From Ectobacillus funiculus (GTDB taxonomy: Bacteria > Bacillota > Bacilli > Bacillales > Bacillaceae_G): DNA of 43,884 bases. The position numbers and the translations under genes are program-made. The DNA lies in assembly GCF_004138295.1 (NCBI RefSeq), contig NZ_SCFM01000052.1, positions 1 to 43,884 on the forward strand. Direction: 5' to 3'. The stretch's first letter is position 1; every line of letters starts with the position of its first letter. This document shows positions 42,431 to 43,884 of the stretch, piece by piece. The notes beneath the pieces were generated by a model. That model was not told where the DNA came from, did no database searches, and saw only the letters and a program-made list of their open reading frames with translations.

Positions 42431-42835
42431 CCAGTTTTTTATTTCATCTGTCACTTCAACATTCATCTTATCGTTGCCTGGTGGTGCTTTAATAAATAAA
42501 ATAGCTGTTCCCGGTTGTGAACGTTGGGCATATTTAATACCTGGTGGAGTCACATAAAAGTCCCCTTTACGAAAGGTATATTGCTGACCTGTCTCTACAT
42601 CCTTATATTCTGTCATGCCACTGATCATGTACTGATATTCATATGCTTGAGTATGATAGTGCGGCAATTCACTATAGAATTCATCATATGAGGTGATGCC
42701 AATTTCTAGCTTGTTATCCTCTATATGCTCAAGCGCCTGAGGGTGTGATAATTTACCTACTAAGTATTGTCTAGTAGTATCTTCTAATGCCTTTGTAATC
42801 TGTTCATTCTTAATAATATGCATTTGTTTATTCAT
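42416..42835 (-). CDS. Cupin domain-containing protein
   Basis: 139 residues, a single cupin barrel (about 45-125). Motif 1 'PHYHTQAYEYQYMISG' has the metal-binding H-x-H and the later Glu; motif 2 'KGDFYVTPPGIKYAQRS' has lost the usual His of the PG-x(5)-H pattern, ending in Tyr/Ala. Substrate unknown; many such proteins bind sugars or small carboxylates. ATG 42835 follows GGAGGAAC. 30 nt downstream of the Nudix gene, so probably one transcript. Confidence 0.88.
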   Translation of the reverse strand: MNKQMHIIKNEQITKALEDTTRQYLVGKLSHPQALEHIEDNKLEIGITSYDEFYSELPHYHTQAYEYQYMISGMTEYKDVETGQQYTFRKGDFYVTPPGIKYAQRSQPGTAILFIKAPPGNDKMNVEVTDEIKNWLSGK

Positions 42836-42865
42836 CTAGTTCCTCCATAGATTTCATTAATTGAT

Positions 42866-43336
42866 TTATCTTATAAAGGCTTTACTCTCTCCGCTGAGAG
42901 CATCTTGAATTCGTATCTTCTGGGTTACGTGAATATTTAAAGAATCCAACTTGCTTAGCGCAATAAATTCTACCCTTTTTGATTCATCACTAATTACTAG
43001 TGAACCACCTATAACCTCGCATAAAAAGCAAATCGAAAATTGTTGTCGAACTTCCCCATCTTCATATGCTATGACATGATTAGGATCACTGTACACTCCA
43101 ACTAGTTGTTTTATCTCTACATCAAAACCAGTTTCTTCCTTTACCTCCCGCTTAATTGCTTCCTCTACGGTTTCTCCTGGCTCCATTTTTCCACCGGGCA
43201 AAGACCACTTTTCATTATCCACTCGTTCTTGAAGTAAAATTTCCTGTCTGTTATTAACAATTACAGCTGAAACAGCAGGAACGATTGTTTGTGGTTTTGG
43301 GGCATGTTGATCGTAATAATAATCCTTTCTATTCAT
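42866..43336 (-). CDS. Nudix hydrolase
   Basis: 156 residues with a full Nudix box at about 49-71: 'GGKMEPGETVEEAIKREVKE' then 'ETGF', matching G-x5-E-x7-RE-x2-EE-x-G. Such enzymes cleave nucleoside diphosphates linked to another group; the N-terminal 'YYYDQHAPKPQTIVPAVSAV' recalls ADP-ribose/NUDT-like members but does not fix the substrate. ATG 43336 has GGAAAGGAG. First gene of the Nudix-cupin pair. Confidence 0.92.
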   Translation of the reverse strand: MNRKDYYYDQHAPKPQTIVPAVSAVIVNNRQEILLQERVDNEKWSLPGGKMEPGETVEEAIKREVKEETGFDVEIKQLVGVYSDPNHVIAYEDGEVRQQFSICFLCEVIGGSLVISDESKRVEFIALSKLDSLNIHVTQKIRIQDALSGESKAFIR

Positions 43337-43380
43337 TTTTTGCTCCTTTCCATTTCTTTAATATTATTTCACAAAATTTA

Positions 43381-43409
43381 TTGACAACCCTTTCATTTCG
43401 TTTTATTAT
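43381..43409 (+). promoter_or_regulatory. Sigma-A promoter of the last oxidoreductase
   Basis: TTGACA (43381-43386), 17 bp, TATTAT (43404-43409). An inverted repeat follows at 43423, and the start codon is at 43628, leaving a leader of about 210 nt. Confidence 0.6.
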
Positions 43410-43422
43410 AAGCACATGGCAG

Positions 43423-43453
43423 TAACATATGATAAACACTGTGTCATATGTTA
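43423..43453. promoter_or_regulatory. Inverted repeat operator candidate TAACATATGA / TCATATGTTA
   Basis: Perfect 10-bp arms (43423-43432 and 43444-43453), each containing the palindrome CATATG; arm centres are 21 bp apart. It lies just past the promoter start point, where a repressor would block transcription. The regulator is not in the window. Confidence 0.6.
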
Positions 43454-43627
43454 ATAAAACGAATCTTTTGTTACTGTCTAAGAAAAAAGTTAAGATATTT
43501 TTCATTATAGATAATGTTGAAAAATTTAACAAACAATAAATTATTTAGCTCGTCTTATTTTTTAACTTTATTATTGGAAAACGATTAAAAGGTTGAACTT
43601 TAGGAGTATTTAAAGGGGGATATAACA

Positions 43628-43884
43628 ATGTCGATTTATCAACAGCTTTTAGAAAGAGAACGTGCGAATGAGCCAATTAAAGTGGGTGTTATCGGTGCCG
43701 GACAAATGGGATTTGGGATGATCGCTCAAATTTCTAGTATTCCAGGCATGGCAGTAACAGGAATTAGTGATATTAATGTTGAGGCTGCACAAAGAGCTGC
43801 AGATTATTATAATTCAAAAGCAGTTAAGAAAGAGCAGATTATTGTAACAAATGATTTCCGTCAAGTGATTCAATCTTCTAACGT
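43628..43884 (+). CDS. NAD(P)-dependent oxidoreductase, homoserine dehydrogenase-like/SAF type (5' part)
   Basis: The window ends after about 85 codons. ATG 43628 follows AAAGGGGGAT. The start 'MSIYQQLLERERANEPIKVG' and the Rossmann motif 'VGVIGAGQMGFGMIAQI' with 'ISDINVEAAQRAADYY' match COG4091-type proteins (predicted homoserine dehydrogenase fold with a C-terminal SAF domain), which occur in sugar, polyol and acid-sugar clusters. The SAF domain is beyond the window, so the family call rests on the N-terminus only. Confidence 0.75.
   Translation, partial: MSIYQQLLERERANEPIKVGVIGAGQMGFGMIAQISSIPGMAVTGISDINVEAAQRAADYYNSKAVKKEQIIVTNDFRQVIQSSN

Noticed and set aside
43329-43532. 67-codon minus-strand ORF upstream of the Nudix gene
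   Set aside because: It runs antisense through the promoter and operator of the next gene, has no ribosome binding site and is rich in low-complexity residues.

Overview
The window looks like a low-GC, endospore-forming member of the Bacillaceae, probably from the Cytobacillus/Neobacillus/Peribacillus side rather than close to Bacillus subtilis. The evidence is a tricistronic GerA-type germinant receptor, a PdaA cortex deacetylase, AAGGAG-type ribosome binding sites, CcpA-type cre sites and many U-tailed intrinsic terminators. The genus is an inference; no rRNA or tRNA gene was recognised.

Layout. 1-5.7 kb holds core genes: the end of a class I fumarase, a small heat shock protein, pdaA with a coupled 27-codon ORF, a PadR regulator beside a VanZ remnant, an RlmCD-type rRNA methyltransferase and a tRNA-dihydrouridine synthase. 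5.7-6.8 kb is a decayed stretch with scraps of a tyrosine recombinase and other genes. 6.8-12.7 kb is a sugar-acid module: GntP permease, DUF1537 kinase, GarR/LtnD-type dehydrogenase, a GntR/FCD regulator and a class II aldolase, tied together by GTATAC operator boxes. 13.0-16.8 kb is the gerA-like operon (minus strand). 17.4-19.1 kb is a divergent AraC/GyrI-like regulator and DUF4386 membrane protein. 19.5-22.5 kb is a PAS histidine kinase, two DUF2294-type paralogues and a scrap of a third. 22.6-26.1 kb is a CPBP protease, a frameshifted CcdC-like gene and a DesK/NarL-type two-component system whose kinase is also frameshifted. 26.5-36.4 kb is carbohydrate accessory DNA: LacI regulator, HAD phosphatase, Gfo/Idh/MocA oxidoreductase, solitary glpF, GntR regulator, beta-glucoside PTS and 6-phospho-beta-glucosidase. 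36.8-41.4 kb is a glucitol-type PTS operon with two unexpected dehydrogenases and GutM. 42.4-43.9 kb is a cupin, a Nudix hydrolase and the start of a SAF/homoserine-dehydrogenase-like oxidoreductase.

The most striking unexplained feature is a dispersed 130-140 bp repeat present nine times (eight on +, one on -). Each copy has an A/T-rich imperfect stem, a well conserved GCAACTACGCCTCTGTCTTC core and a terminator-like CTCGCC/GGCGAG hairpin followed by T-rich sequence. In four copies the hairpin end lies within about 13 nt of the stop codon of an oppositely oriented gene, two copies are in tandem, and one is the immediate 5' leader of the LacI gene. Other points of interest are the sugar-acid module that carries an Fba-type aldolase where OtnC/OtnI would be expected, the terminator hairpins directly in front of the kinase and both DUF2294 genes, and two nearby one-base frameshifts in the 23.8-24.8 kb region.
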